Of a stretch of 64,000 nucleotides of DNA, positions 18,815 to 28,392 are shown in pieces; within the stretch, counting starts at the first letter, position 1; every line of letters begins with the position of its first letter. The translations under genes were made by a program, and so were the position numbers. The notes under the pieces are model-generated. The model searched no databases. It was not told where the DNA came from and saw only the letters and a list, made by a program, of their open reading frames with translations. The DNA lies in NCBI GenBank assembly GCA_902625215.1, contig CACOAO010000001.1, forward strand, positions 124,001-188,000, given 5' to 3'. The DNA is from an uncultured SAR116 cluster alpha proteobacterium (GTDB taxonomy: Bacteria > Pseudomonadota > Alphaproteobacteria > Puniceispirillales > Marisalimonadaceae).

Positions 18815-20737
18815 ATGATTACTATTACTTTACCTAACAAGGATAAAAAACAATATAAGAAACCGGTCACCTCTGCTGAAATTGCAAAAGATATTTCTGA
18901 AAAACTTGCATCTGAAGCCTTGGTTTCACTAGTCAATGGTGAATTATGGGATTTAGACAGGCTAATTGAAATAGACAGTACAATTTCAATTTTGACAAAA
19001 AAAAATAAAGAAACTTTAGATGTGATAAGACATGATGCGGCACATATTATGGCAGAAGCAGTTTTAGAATTATTCCCAGAAACTCAAGTTACCATAGGCC
19101 CATCTATTGAAAATGGTTTTTATTATGATTTCTATAGAGAGGAGAAATTTAATTTATCTGATTTAGAAGTGATAGAAAAAAGAATGCACGAAATTGTAGA
19201 TAGAGAAGAAAAAATCACTAGGGAAGTTTGGTCTAGAGAAAATTCACTAGATTATTTTAAAAAAAATAACGAAAAATTTAAACTTGAATTAGTCAAAGCT
19301 ATTCCAGAGGATGAAACAGTTACATTTTATAGGCAAGGTAACTTCCTAGATTTATGTAGAGGTCCTCACACATCATCTACAAAAAAACTTGGACATTCTT
19401 TTAAACTAACTAAATTGGCAGGCTCATATTGGAGAGGCAATAGCAAAAACCAAGTATTACAAAGAATTTATGGAACTGCTTTTTTTAATGATAAGGATTT
19501 AAAAAATTATCTTTTTATGATTGAAGAAGCAGAAAAAAGAGATCATAGAAAATTAGGAAAAGAATTAAATTTATTTCATCTTCAAGAAGAAGCTGTTGGG
19601 TCAGTTTTTTGGCATAAAAAAGGTTGGTCACTTTATCTTGAAATTGAATCATATATGCGAAGAAGATTGAATGACTCATATGAGGAGGTGAAAACACCAC
19701 AAATAATAGATAGATCCTTATGGGAAAAATCTGGGCATTGGGATAAATTTCAAGAACATATGTTTATGGCTAAAGGTGATGATGAAAAAGTACTTGCTTT
19801 AAAACCCATGAATTGCCCTGGTCATGTACAAATTTATAAACAAGGTTTAAAATCATATAAAGATCTTCCCATAAGAATGGCAGAATTTGGCTCTTGTCAT
19901 CGAAATGAACCCTCAGGATCTTTACATGGGATTATGAGAGTAAGGCAATTTACACAAGATGATGCTCACATTTTTTGTACGAATTCTCAAATTACATCAG
20001 AATGTGTTACATTCTGTGAGCTACTCCAACAAATTTACAAGGACTTTGGCTTTGCAGAATTAAAGGTCAAATTTTCTGATAGACCTGCAACACGTGCTGG
20101 GGATGATACCACATGGGACAAAGCTGAAAAAGCACTTCTAGTAGCAATAGAAGCTGCAGGTATTAGCTATACTTTGAATCCTGGTGAAGGTGCATTTTAT
20201 GGCCCAAAACTTGAATTTGTTCTTACAGATGCAATAGGAAGAGATTGGCAATGTGGAACTCTGCAAGTAGATTTTGTTTTACCAGAAAGGTTAGGTGCTT
20301 TTTATGTTGATATTGATGGAGATAAAAAGCATCCTGTAATGCTACATAGAGCAATCTTAGGCTCTTTAGAAAGATGGATTGGTATTTTAATCGAACAATA
20401 TTCTGGCAGAATGCCATTATGGCTTTCCCCCACTCAAGTTGTGGTGTGTTCTATAGTTGATTCAACTAATGATTATATATACGAAATAAAAAAGGAATTA
20501 GACATATCTGGTATCAGGTGTGAAATAGATTTAAGAAATGAAAAAATTGGTTACAAAATAAGAGAACATTCCAGTCAAGCTATACCTATAATTGTAATAA
20601 TAGGAAAAAAAGAGCAAGAAAATAAAAGTGTGGCAGTTAGGTACTTAGGTTCAAAAAACCAAGAGTTTTTGAGTCTAAATAAATTTTTAGAAGATATAGT
20701 TAATAAATGTATGCCTCCTGACTTAATCAATGAGTAA
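18815..20737 (+). CDS. thrS: Threonine-tRNA ligase
   Basis: 640 residues, full length. Order of domains: TGS (residues 1-60), the editing domain with [11 protein letters not shown] and LDLCRGPH, the class II catalytic core and the anticodon-binding domain. Catalytic zinc ligands are expected in PMNCPGH and later His residues; motif 2 is [17 protein letters not shown] and motif 3 is [16 protein letters not shown]. It charges tRNA-Thr; a tRNA-Thr gene lies about 4.9 kb downstream on the other strand. A hairpin with a T-run follows it and probably separates it from infC. Confidence 0.98.
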   Translation: MITITLPNKDKKQYKKPVTSAEIAKDISEKLASEALVSLVNGELWDLDRLIEIDSTISILTKKNKETLDVIRHDAAHIMAEAVLELFPETQVTIGPSIENGFYYDFYREEKFNLSDLEVIEKRMHEIVDREEKITREVWSRENSLDYFKKNNEKFKLELVKAIPEDETVTFYRQGNFLDLCRGPHTSSTKKLGHSFKLTKLAGSYWRGNSKNQVLQRIYGTAFFNDKDLKNYLFMIEEAEKRDHRKLGKELNLFHLQEEAVGSVFWHKKGWSLYLEIESYMRRRLNDSYEEVKTPQIIDRSLWEKSGHWDKFQEHMFMAKGDDEKVLALKPMNCPGHVQIYKQGLKSYKDLPIRMAEFGSCHRNEPSGSLHGIMRVRQFTQDDAHIFCTNSQITSECVTFCELLQQIYKDFGFAELKVKFSDRPATRAGDDTTWDKAEKALLVAIEAAGISYTLNPGEGAFYGPKLEFVLTDAIGRDWQCGTLQVDFVLPERLGAFYVDIDGDKKHPVMLHRAILGSLERWIGILIEQYSGRMPLWLSPTQVVVCSIVDSTNDYIYEIKKELDISGIRCEIDLRNEKIGYKIREHSSQAIPIIVIIGKKEQENKSVAVRYLGSKNQEFLSLNKFLEDIVNKCMPPDLINE

Positions 20738-20750
20738 AATTAATTATTGC

Positions 20751-20790
20751 TTTGTTAACTAATTTTTTTGAAATTTATTAACAAATTTTT
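20751..20790 (+). terminator. Probable intrinsic terminator after thrS
   Basis: TTTGTTAA (20751-20758) is the exact reverse complement of TTAACAAA (20778-20785) and is followed at once by TTTTT. The 19-nt loop contains a further AATTT/AAATT pairing. The stem is AT-rich and weak, but its position 13 bp after the thrS stop and ahead of the infC leader fits a terminator. Confidence 0.45.
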
Positions 20791-20840
20791 GTAAAATGTA
20801 GTAATAGTATCTGAAAATAAACATTAAAGGAGATTTTCAT

Positions 20841-21374
20841 ATAGTTGGATTAAATAATACTCCACCTAGCCAAGACGGTCCTAGGATTAACGAGTTAATA
20901 AGAGCTGATAGCGTTCGTTGTATTGGAGCAGATGGAGAGCAATTAGGGGTTATACCTATTAATGAGGCCCTACAATTAGCGGAAAATTTAAGTCTAGATC
21001 TAGTAGAAATTCAACCAAATGTAAATCCACCTGTATGTAAGATTCTTGACTACGGAAAGTTTAAATATGAAGCTCAAAAAAGAAAAAATGAAGCTAGAAA
21101 AAAACAAAAAATTATTGATGTTAAAGAAATTAAATTAAGACCAAATATTGATAACAATGATTTTGTTGTAAAAATGAAACAAATTAAAAAATTTATTGAT
21201 AATGGTGATAAAGTAAAAATAACTCTTAGATTTAGAGGTAGGGAAATGGCTCATCAAACATTAGGAGCAACAGTGTTAGATAGAGTTAAAGAGGACACTG
21301 AAGAGTTTTGTAAAGTAGAAGTATTACCTAAACTAGAGGGAAGACAAATGGTTATGATTTTGGCTTCTAAATAG
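20841..21374 (+). CDS. infC: Translation initiation factor IF-3 (ATA start)
   Basis: The frame encodes about 177 residues of IF-3: the N-terminal domain ([35 protein letters not shown]), the lysine-rich linker, and the C-terminal domain ([19 protein letters not shown]). There is no in-frame ATG, GTG or TTG upstream of the N-terminal domain; the first ATG is at 21174, in the linker region. A strong AAAGGAG (20826-20832) lies 8 nt before an ATA at 20841, making ATA the best start. IF-3 genes are known to use rare start codons (AUU in E. coli), which lets IF-3 control its own translation. First gene of the infC-rpmI-rplT ribosomal group. Confidence 0.93.
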   Translation: MVGLNNTPPSQDGPRINELIRADSVRCIGADGEQLGVIPINEALQLAENLSLDLVEIQPNVNPPVCKILDYGKFKYEAQKRKNEARKKQKIIDVKEIKLRPNIDNNDFVVKMKQIKKFIDNGDKVKITLRFRGREMAHQTLGATVLDRVKEDTEEFCKVEVLPKLEGRQMVMILASK

Positions 21375-21461
21375 TAACAAACACAAGAAAATTCAACTTT
21401 ATGTTGCTAACTTTATATTGCTTATGTATAAGCTTTGTTAAATAAATAAGATGGAATTATT

Positions 21462-21659
21462 ATGCCTAAACTAAAAACAAAAAGCGGTGCTAAAAAAAGA
21501 TTTAGTCTTACATCATCTGGCAAAGTTAGAGGAAGTCCAGCATTTTTAAGTCATAATCTTCGTAAAAGATCGCAAAAAATGAAAAGACAAGCTCGAGGCA
21601 CAATGATACTTAATGATTCTGATGCCAAAATTGTCAAGCAATTTATACCCTACGCTTAA
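21462..21659 (+). CDS. rpmI: 50S ribosomal protein L35
   Basis: 65 residues, the normal length of L35, with the canonical start [14 protein letters not shown] and the basic centre [16 protein letters not shown]. It lies 87 bp after infC and 12 bp before rplT, the universal infC-rpmI-rplT order. In enterobacteria L20 represses this operon at the rpmI leader; the 87-bp spacer could hold such a site but none was recognised. Confidence 0.97.
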   Translation: MPKLKTKSGAKKRFSLTSSGKVRGSPAFLSHNLRKRSQKMKRQARGTMILNDSDAKIVKQFIPYA

Positions 21660-21671
21660 AGGAGTTAATTA

Positions 21672-22028
21672 ATGGCTAGAGTAAAAAGAGGTGTTACAAC
21701 TCATGCTAGACACCAGAAAGTAATTAAAGCTGCAAAAGGTTATTATGGAGCTAGGAAAAATTTATTTACAGTAGCAACTCAAGCTGTCGAAAAAGCTAGC
21801 CAATATGCTTATAGGGACCGTAGAAACAAGAAACGCAACTTTAGAGGCCTTTGGATACAAAGAATTAATGCTGGTTCTCGTATACATGGCTTAAATTATT
21901 CTAGATTTATAAATGGGCTAAAGTTAGCTGGCATTGAAATAGATAGAAAAATTTTATCGGATTTAGCTGTTTACGAACCATTAGCGTTTGAAGAGCTAGT
22001 CACAAAAGCAAAGTCTGCGTCAGCTTAA
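21672..22028 (+). CDS. rplT: 50S ribosomal protein L20
   Basis: 118 residues, full length. Typical features are [34 protein letters not shown] basic N-terminus (start [16 protein letters not shown]) and the globular C-terminal part with [20 protein letters not shown]. It has an AAAGGAG-type ribosome binding site just before the ATG, reading out of rpmI. It assembles early onto 23S rRNA. A 65-bp gap precedes pheS, which is probably cotranscribed. Confidence 0.98.
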   Translation: MARVKRGVTTHARHQKVIKAAKGYYGARKNLFTVATQAVEKASQYAYRDRRNKKRNFRGLWIQRINAGSRIHGLNYSRFINGLKLAGIEIDRKILSDLAVYEPLAFEELVTKAKSASA

Positions 22029-22093
22029 TACTTTAATTTTCCAGTAAGAAATATAGATTTTGCAAATTTATATAATTAGGTTTTAAATTAATT

Positions 22094-23209
22094 ATGGTTT
22101 CTGAACTTAAGCAAGATATTCAAAACTTATTAAAAGATATTACAACTAATATATCAAAATCTAAAACAACATCTGAACTTGAAAATATAAGGATTAATTC
22201 TTTAGGGAAAAAAGGTTCGGTTACTTTATATTTAAAGAATATAAGAGAATTCGATATAGAAACAAAAAAAGAAATTGGTGCTTATTTAAATGATACAAAA
22301 AACAAAATAAATAAATTAATCCTTGATAAAAAAAATGTATTTAAAAAAGAATATTTAAAAGAAAAACTTAGATTAGAAAAAATAGATGTTTCTCTTACAC
22401 CTTATGAAGCAGAGGCTGGTACTTTACATCCTCTTTCTAGAACAATAGAAGAGCTATATGCTATTTTTGCAGACATGGGTTTTACTATTGTAGATGGCCC
22501 TGATATTGAAAGTGATTATTATAATTTCTCTGCTTTGAATATCCCTGAAGAACATCCAGCTCGTCAAGAGCATGATACATTTTATCTTCAACCTGATATT
22601 AATGGACAAAGAAAAGTTCTAAGAACTCATACTAGTCCAGTTCAAATTAGAACAATGGAAAAAATTGATCTAAAAAATTTTAACGAAATTAGATATATCA
22701 TACCTGGAAGGACATATAGATCTGATCACGATGCCACGCATTCACCTATGTTTCATCAATGTGAAGGTTTAGTACTTGGTAAGAATATTAATATGGGTCA
22801 TTTAAAAGGATGTTTAATAGAGTTTTGTAGGACTTATTTTAATGAAGACAATTTGCCAGTGCGTTTTAGGCCTAGTTATTTCCCTTTTACAGAACCATCA
22901 GCAGAAGTAGATATAGGTTGTAAAAAAGAAAATGATGGTAGTCTTGTAATTGGTAAAGGAGAAGATTGGTTAGAAATTTTAGGTTCAGGGATGGTTCACC
23001 CTAGAGTTTTACAAGGTGTAGGCATAGATCCAACACAATACCAAGGCTTTGCATTTGGAATGGGTCTAGAAAGATTAACTATGTTAAAGTATGGAATTCC
23101 TGACTTAAGACCTTTTTACGATAGTGATTTAAGGTGGCTAAAACATTATGGATTCATACCTTTTGACAGTCCAAGCTTACACTCTGGCTTAAATGGTATT
23201 TTTTCATGA
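22094..23209 (+). CDS. pheS: Phenylalanine-tRNA ligase alpha subunit
   Basis: 371 residues. The N-terminal coiled coil that binds tRNA-Phe covers roughly residues 1-85, followed by the class II catalytic core with THTSPVQIRTM, motif 2 GRTYRSDHDATHSPMFHQ and motif 3 GFAFGMGLERLTMLKYGI. It overlaps pheT by 4 bp, so the subunits of the alpha2beta2 enzyme are translationally coupled. A tRNA-Phe gene is found 8 kb downstream. Confidence 0.98.
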   Translation: MVSELKQDIQNLLKDITTNISKSKTTSELENIRINSLGKKGSVTLYLKNIREFDIETKKEIGAYLNDTKNKINKLILDKKNVFKKEYLKEKLRLEKIDVSLTPYEAEAGTLHPLSRTIEELYAIFADMGFTIVDGPDIESDYYNFSALNIPEEHPARQEHDTFYLQPDINGQRKVLRTHTSPVQIRTMEKIDLKNFNEIRYIIPGRTYRSDHDATHSPMFHQCEGLVLGKNINMGHLKGCLIEFCRTYFNEDNLPVRFRPSYFPFTEPSAEVDIGCKKENDGSLVIGKGEDWLEILGSGMVHPRVLQGVGIDPTQYQGFAFGMGLERLTMLKYGIPDLRPFYDSDLRWLKHYGFIPFDSPSLHSGLNGIFS

Positions 23210-25608
23210 AGTTTACTTGGAAATGGTTACTAGATCATCTAGAAACTGATAAAAATTTATTAGAAATTTTAGAAACACTACCAAAAATTGGTTTAGAAGT
23301 AGCTTCAGTTGTTAACTTGGCAGAAGATCTTAAAAGCTTTGTTTCAGTTGAAATTATTGACGTAAAGAAACACCCAAATGCTGATAAACTTAATGTTTGT
23401 AAGGTTTTTGATGGTAAAAATACTTTTATCGTTGTTTGCGGGGCCCCTAATGTCAAGTTAGGTCTGAAAAGTGTTTTTGCAAATATTGGAACATTTATTC
23501 CTGGTCTAAATTTAAGATTAAAAAAAGGCAATATTAGAGGAGTAGAATCCTTTGGTATGTTATGCTCAGAAAAAGAGTTAACTTTATCTCAAAATCATGA
23601 TGGTATTATTGAGTTGAAGCGCTCATCTGAACTTGGTTTGCCGGTTTCAAATATCCTGGATTTAAATGACCCAATTATAGAAATTGAAATTACTCCTAAT
23701 AGAGGTGATTGCTTGGGTGTACGAGGTGTCGCTAGAGATCTTGCAGCAGCTGGGATGGGAAAATTAAAAAAATTAGACATTAAAATTAATGATGGTGAAT
23801 TTGATAGCTTAATAAATTGGCATGTTGACTTAAATGAGAACGAAAAATATCTTTGTCCTAAAATTTTTGGGAGATCATTTACTAATCTAAAAAATGTTGA
23901 ATCTCCATTATGGCTTAAAAATAGATTAATTGCAGTTGATCAAAGACCAATAAGTTCCATTGTAGATATAACAAATTATATTATGATAGATTTAGGAAGA
24001 CCTCTACATGCGTATGATATAGATAAAATTAAAGGTAAAACTCTTAAAATCAAAAAATCAAAAAAAGGCGACAACTTTTTTGCACTTAACGGAAATACTT
24101 ACGAGTTAGATGATAACATGCTTGTCATTTGTGATGAGCAGGGTGTTGATGATTTAGCAGGTATAATGGGTGGTGAAAGAACTGGTGTAACCAAAGATAC
24201 AACAAGAATGTTTTTAGAGGCTGCAATTTTTGATCCAGTGTCAATAGCAAACACTGGGCGAAAATTAAATTTACATTCTGATGCTAGATTTAGATTTGAA
24301 AGAGGTTTAGATTATAGCTCTCCAGAATCAGTTATGCATTATGCAGCTGAAATGATTAATAAAATATGTGGTGGAAAATTAAGCAAAATAGTTAATTTCA
24401 AATTAGAACAAAAAAATAAAATAATTAAATTTGATCCAAATATTATTTGTCAACTAACAGGTGTTGAAATTGAAAATGAATTATCTAAATCAATTTTAGA
24501 AAAATTAGGGTTTAAAATTGTCTCTACAAATAAATTTTGGGATATAACCCCTCCTACTTGGAGACCGGATATTGACGGTATTGCAGACATTGTTGAAGAA
24601 GTCATCAGAATAAATGGGTATGAAAAAATCCCTTCAATAAAATTACCAAGAAGTAATTATATTGCAAAGCCAGCAATGAGTATTAAACATCGTCAACCTT
24701 TTTTTGCTTCAAGGACACTTGCAAGTAGGGGTTATAATGAAGTAATTACTTTTTCATTTTTGAATAAAACAATGGCAGATAAATTCAATGGAGGTGGATT
24801 AGCTTTAAATATAGTTAACCCTATTTCGTCAGAATTGACGGATATGAGACCTTCAATCATACCTAATTTATTATTTGCAGTTCAAAAGAATGTAAATATG
24901 GGAGCTCAAACCCTTTCTTTTTTTGAGATTGGTCCAATTTTTAAAGGCGACAGTCCTAATGAACAAATAAGTACAATTACTGGAATAAGATACGGAGACA
25001 AAATTAAAAAAGATTGGCAAAAAGAAGCTGTTCAATTTGACTTCTATGACGTTAAGCTTGATGTAATCAAGGTTTTAGATTCAATAGGTGTTCCTAATAA
25101 CAGTCTAAAAATTTTTCAAGAAGCCCCAGATTATTTTCATCCAGGAAGAAGTGCAGTTTTTAGGATTGGACAAAATATAATAGCCAATTTTGGAGAAATT
25201 CATCCTGAAATTGTGGATACCTTTGGATTCAATAAATCATCTATTGGTTTTGAAATATTTTATGAAAATATACCATTACCAAAAAGAAATAAGATTTCTA
25301 GACCAATGTTAAATATTACTAATTTACAATCAGTTACAAGAGAATTTGCATTTCTCCTTGATGAACAAATAGAATCTGAAAAAGTTTGTCAGGTTGCTAA
25401 ATCTGTATACAAAGATTTAATAACAGACGTGATAATATATGATATATATAAAGGTGAAAACATTCCTAAAAATAAGAAATCTGTCGCTATTAAAGTTACA
25501 ATTCAACCTATTCAAGACACATTAACTGATTCTGCATTAGAAGAAATAAGTACTAATATAATTCGTTCAATTGAGAAAAAGTTATCAGGGTTTTTAAGAG
25601 AAATTTAA
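23206..25608 (+). CDS. pheT: Phenylalanine-tRNA ligase beta subunit
   Basis: 800 residues. Domains in order: the N-terminal B1 part, an EMAP/OB tRNA-binding domain (ADKLNVCKVF, VVCGAPNVK), B3/B4 editing domain, B5, the catalytically inactive core-like module and a C-terminal ferredoxin-fold anticodon-binding domain (TREFAFLLDE, YDIYKGENIPKNKKSVA). Length matches bacterial PheT. It starts within the end of pheS and stops 16 bp before the 3' end of the oppositely oriented tRNA-Thr. Confidence 0.98.
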   Translation: MKFTWKWLLDHLETDKNLLEILETLPKIGLEVASVVNLAEDLKSFVSVEIIDVKKHPNADKLNVCKVFDGKNTFIVVCGAPNVKLGLKSVFANIGTFIPGLNLRLKKGNIRGVESFGMLCSEKELTLSQNHDGIIELKRSSELGLPVSNILDLNDPIIEIEITPNRGDCLGVRGVARDLAAAGMGKLKKLDIKINDGEFDSLINWHVDLNENEKYLCPKIFGRSFTNLKNVESPLWLKNRLIAVDQRPISSIVDITNYIMIDLGRPLHAYDIDKIKGKTLKIKKSKKGDNFFALNGNTYELDDNMLVICDEQGVDDLAGIMGGERTGVTKDTTRMFLEAAIFDPVSIANTGRKLNLHSDARFRFERGLDYSSPESVMHYAAEMINKICGGKLSKIVNFKLEQKNKIIKFDPNIICQLTGVEIENELSKSILEKLGFKIVSTNKFWDITPPTWRPDIDGIADIVEEVIRINGYEKIPSIKLPRSNYIAKPAMSIKHRQPFFASRTLASRGYNEVITFSFLNKTMADKFNGGGLALNIVNPISSELTDMRPSIIPNLLFAVQKNVNMGAQTLSFFEIGPIFKGDSPNEQISTITGIRYGDKIKKDWQKEAVQFDFYDVKLDVIKVLDSIGVPNNSLKIFQEAPDYFHPGRSAVFRIGQNIIANFGEIHPEIVDTFGFNKSSIGFEIFYENIPLPKRNKISRPMLNITNLQSVTREFAFLLDEQIESEKVCQVAKSVYKDLITDVIIYDIYKGENIPKNKKSVAIKVTIQPIQDTLTDSALEEISTNIIRSIEKKLSGFLREI

Positions 25609-25623
25609 TTGGATTAGTTTAAA

Positions 25624-25699
25624 TGGTGCCGCCAACTGGATTTGAACCAGTGACCTCGTCATTACCAATGACGCGCTCTACCGCTGGAGCTATGGCGGC
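25624..25699 (-). tRNA. tRNA-Thr (anticodon GGT)
   Basis: Read on the minus strand, 76 nt fold into a cloverleaf: acceptor GCCGCCA/TGGCGGC, D-arm GCTC/GAGC, anticodon stem CGTCA/TGACG with loop TTGGTAA, and T-arm ACTGG/CCAGT with loop TTCAAAT. The anticodon at positions 34-36 is GGT, reading threonine codons ACC and ACT. The 3' CCA is encoded. It is convergent with pheT. Confidence 0.96.
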
Positions 25700-25813
25700 A
25701 CAAGATTATTAGCTAACTTAAATATGTTTTCACTAATGACAAGTTTTTTTATAGATATATAGTAAGATAATAATTTAAATTTAAATAGGTAAATCTTGTA
25801 AGATTTTAAAAAC

Positions 25814-25993
25814 ATGACTAAAAATAACGAAAATGAATACAATTTATCAGCTTCTTTAAAAAGAAACTTAAAGCTAAGAAAAAAACAAGTTTCTGAAAGA
25901 GATGATAATAAAATTGTTGGAAAAAGGACTAACAAAATTGGTCAATCAAGACTTATTGAAGTTTATGATAAAATTAATCTTAAATTGAAATGA
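25814..25993 (+). CDS. Small basic protein of unknown function upstream of murA
   Basis: 59 residues, highly charged, with a central basic helix (LKRNLKLRKKQVSER) and no membrane segment. Its stop overlaps the murA start as ATGA (25990-25993), a coupling that strongly supports real translation. Short proteins with a similar LxxNLxRRKxQxR pattern are, to my knowledge, found upstream of murA in other alphaproteobacteria, but no function is assigned. Too short to be noticed by length alone. The ATG at 25814 is the first in frame. Confidence 0.7.
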   Translation: MTKNNENEYNLSASLKRNLKLRKKQVSERDDNKIVGKRTNKIGQSRLIEVYDKINLKLK

Positions 25994-27267
25994 ATAGTTT
26001 TATTAACAACAATACCGAAAAAATTTTTATCACTGGTGAAAAAAAATTAACTGGTACTGTTAATATTAGTGGAGCAAAAAATGCTGCATTGCCATTAATG
26101 GCGTTATCTTTAATAATTAATAAAGAATTCAATCTAAGTAATGTCCCTGACCTAGCTGACACCAGATTAATGTCTAATCTTTTAATTGATTTAGGTATTG
26201 AAATAAGCTGGAAAAATGGAAATTTAAACTTTAATGGAAAACCAGCTAAAGATGAGGCGTCTTACGATCTAGTAAGGCAAATGAGAGCCTCAATTCTAAT
26301 TTTAGGGCCTTTGTTAGCATCAAAAGGTTCTGCTAAAGTACCTCTACCTGGTGGATGCGCTATTGGAAGTAGACCTATTGATTTACACATTATGGTGATG
26401 GAAGCACTTGGTGCAAATATTATTTTTGATAGTGGTTTCATTATTGGTTCTTTAAATAGTGAAGGTTTAAAAGGAGGACTTATTAATTTTCCTAAAGTTT
26501 CAGTAGGTGCTACTGAAAGTGCAATCATGACTGCTGTGTTAGCAAAAGGACAAACCAAAATCTTAAATGCGGCAAGTGAACCAGAAGTAACTGACTTAGC
26601 AAATTGTCTAAATAAAGCAGGTGCAGATATAATAGGTATAGGAACCGAAACTTTAATAATCAATGGTGTAAAAGAACTGAACAAAGTTTCACATTCTGTT
26701 GTTCCTGACAGAATAGAAGCTGGATCTTATGCAATAGCATCTAGTATAACAATGGGTAATGTAGAAATAAACAATGTTAATCCTAAATATTTAACAGAAT
26801 TTATTAATGTTCTTAAGTTTACTGGTAGTAAAATTGAAATTTCTAAAAATTCAATGAAAGTATCATGTTCTAAAAGACCTAAACCTCATGATGTGACAAC
26901 AGATCCCTATCCTGGATTTCCAACAGATTTACAAGCTCAATACATGGCACTCATGACAATAGCTGATGGTGAAACATTAATTAAAGAAACAATTTTTGAG
27001 AATAGGTTTATGCATGTTCCTGAATTGATGAGAATGGGAGCAAGAATATCTGTAAATCATCAAAAAGCAGAAATCTTTGGTGTAAAAAAATTAAAAGGTG
27101 CTAAAGTAATGGCCTCAGATTTAAGAGCTTCAATGTGTTTAATCCTTGGAGCACTTGCTGCTTCTGGAACAAGTGAAATTGACGGTTTATACCACTTAGA
27201 TAGAGGTTATGAGAGTTTAGAGGATAAATTAACTAACCTAGGTGCAATTATAAAAAGGTCAAATTAA
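25990..27267 (+). CDS. murA: UDP-N-acetylglucosamine 1-carboxyvinyltransferase
   Basis: 425 residues, the first committed enzyme of peptidoglycan synthesis, transferring enolpyruvate from PEP to UDP-GlcNAc. SGAKNAALPLMA carries the conserved Lys/Asn pair and Cys123 in LPGGCAIGSRP is the fosfomycin target. Late motifs ENRFMHVPELMRMGA and LDRGYESLEDKL are intact. A short N-terminal extension precedes the fold. It overlaps the small upstream gene by 4 bp and is followed after 27 bp by the DUF2948 gene. Confidence 0.97.
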   Translation: MNSFINNNTEKIFITGEKKLTGTVNISGAKNAALPLMALSLIINKEFNLSNVPDLADTRLMSNLLIDLGIEISWKNGNLNFNGKPAKDEASYDLVRQMRASILILGPLLASKGSAKVPLPGGCAIGSRPIDLHIMVMEALGANIIFDSGFIIGSLNSEGLKGGLINFPKVSVGATESAIMTAVLAKGQTKILNAASEPEVTDLANCLNKAGADIIGIGTETLIINGVKELNKVSHSVVPDRIEAGSYAIASSITMGNVEINNVNPKYLTEFINVLKFTGSKIEISKNSMKVSCSKRPKPHDVTTDPYPGFPTDLQAQYMALMTIADGETLIKETIFENRFMHVPELMRMGARISVNHQKAEIFGVKKLKGAKVMASDLRASMCLILGALAASGTSEIDGLYHLDRGYESLEDKLTNLGAIIKRSN

Positions 27268-27294
27268 TTAAGGTAAAATTTTAGAGTAAATTTA

Positions 27295-27714
27295 ATGTCT
27301 ATTGAAAAAAAAATCCGACTTAATGCTTTAAACAATGATGATTTAAAAATATTCTCATTTCTTTGCCAAGACGCTATAATTTCTAGAGAAGAAATTTTTT
27401 ATGACAAAACAAAAAAATTTTTTGTAGCCACATTAACTCGATACTGTTGGGAGCAAGAAGAATTAAATGATAAGAACATTAATTACAGAGTCGTGTCTGG
27501 TTTGCAATTTAAAAATATTAATAATGTTGAGTATATTAACTTTGAATCCAATATATCTTTTTATAATTTATTAGCAATAACTAGAGAAAAAGCTAATATT
27601 ACTCTTAATTTATCTATGTCTTCAAAAATAAAGTTAGATTGTAAGAAAATTGATGCTATTATTGAAGATATAGACATTCCTTGGCCAACTAAGCTAAAAC
27701 CTTTGCATAAATAA
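27295..27714 (+). CDS. DUF2948 family protein
   Basis: 139 residues. The pattern LNALNNDDLKIFSFLCQDAI, then an FFVATLTRYCWE strand, fits the DUF2948 family, a small uncharacterised alphaproteobacterial family typically found between murA and the his genes. No catalytic residues, signal peptide or membrane segment are visible. It sits 27 bp after murA and 18 bp before hisG, so it is probably in the same operon. Function unknown. Confidence 0.82.
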   Translation: MSIEKKIRLNALNNDDLKIFSFLCQDAIISREEIFYDKTKKFFVATLTRYCWEQEELNDKNINYRVVSGLQFKNINNVEYINFESNISFYNLLAITREKANITLNLSMSSKIKLDCKKIDAIIEDIDIPWPTKLKPLHK

Positions 27715-27732
27715 TTTTATAGGAAATCATTA

Positions 27733-28392
27733 ATGACTTTAAATAAAAGTTTAAATATCGCTTTGCCAAAGGGTAGGATTTTAGACTCAGTTCTCCCTGT
27801 TTTATTAAAAGTTGGTATTGAACCTGAAAAATCTTTTTACGATATTAATGATCGTAAGTTGAAGTTTAAAACTAGTATAGATAATATAGATATCATTAGA
27901 GTAAGATCTTTTGATGTAGTCACTTTTTTAGCTTATGGAGCAGCTCAAATGGCATTTGTAGGGAGTGATATTCTTAATGAATTTAATCACGCTGAAGTGT
28001 ATTCACCTATTGATCTAAATGTGGGTAATTGCAAAATGGTAGTTGCTGCTGAAAAGGATGTTATTGCACATGAAGATCCTCGATCTTGGAGTCATGTAAG
28101 AGTTGCCACTAAATATCCTAATATTACTAGAAAGCATTTTGAAGCTAGGGGTGTGCATGCTGAGTGTATAAAATTGAATGGCGCAATGGAACTAGCCCCG
28201 TCCATGGGTTTATGTAGGCGAATAGTAGATTTAGTTGAAACTGGGTCTACTTTAAAAGCAAATGGATTAGTTGAAGTTGAAAAAATTTGTGATGTTTCAA
28301 CAAGATTAGCTGTAAATAGAAGTTATTTAAAAACTAATTTAAAAACTATACAGCCTTGGATTGATAAGGTTGAGGAAACAATAAATGTCTAA
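27733..28392 (+). CDS. hisG: ATP phosphoribosyltransferase, short form
   Basis: 219 residues, matching the short HisG type, which lacks the C-terminal regulatory domain and needs the HisRS-like HisZ for activity. Seen are the N-terminal LNIALPKGRILD, GAAQMAFVGSDIL and the PRPP-binding loop VDLVETGSTLKANGL. It catalyses the first step of histidine synthesis. A GGAAA-type site precedes the ATG. It overlaps hisD by 8 bp. No hisZ is found in this window. Confidence 0.96.
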   Translation: MTLNKSLNIALPKGRILDSVLPVLLKVGIEPEKSFYDINDRKLKFKTSIDNIDIIRVRSFDVVTFLAYGAAQMAFVGSDILNEFNHAEVYSPIDLNVGNCKMVVAAEKDVIAHEDPRSWSHVRVATKYPNITRKHFEARGVHAECIKLNGAMELAPSMGLCRRIVDLVETGSTLKANGLVEVEKICDVSTRLAVNRSYLKTNLKTIQPWIDKVEETINV

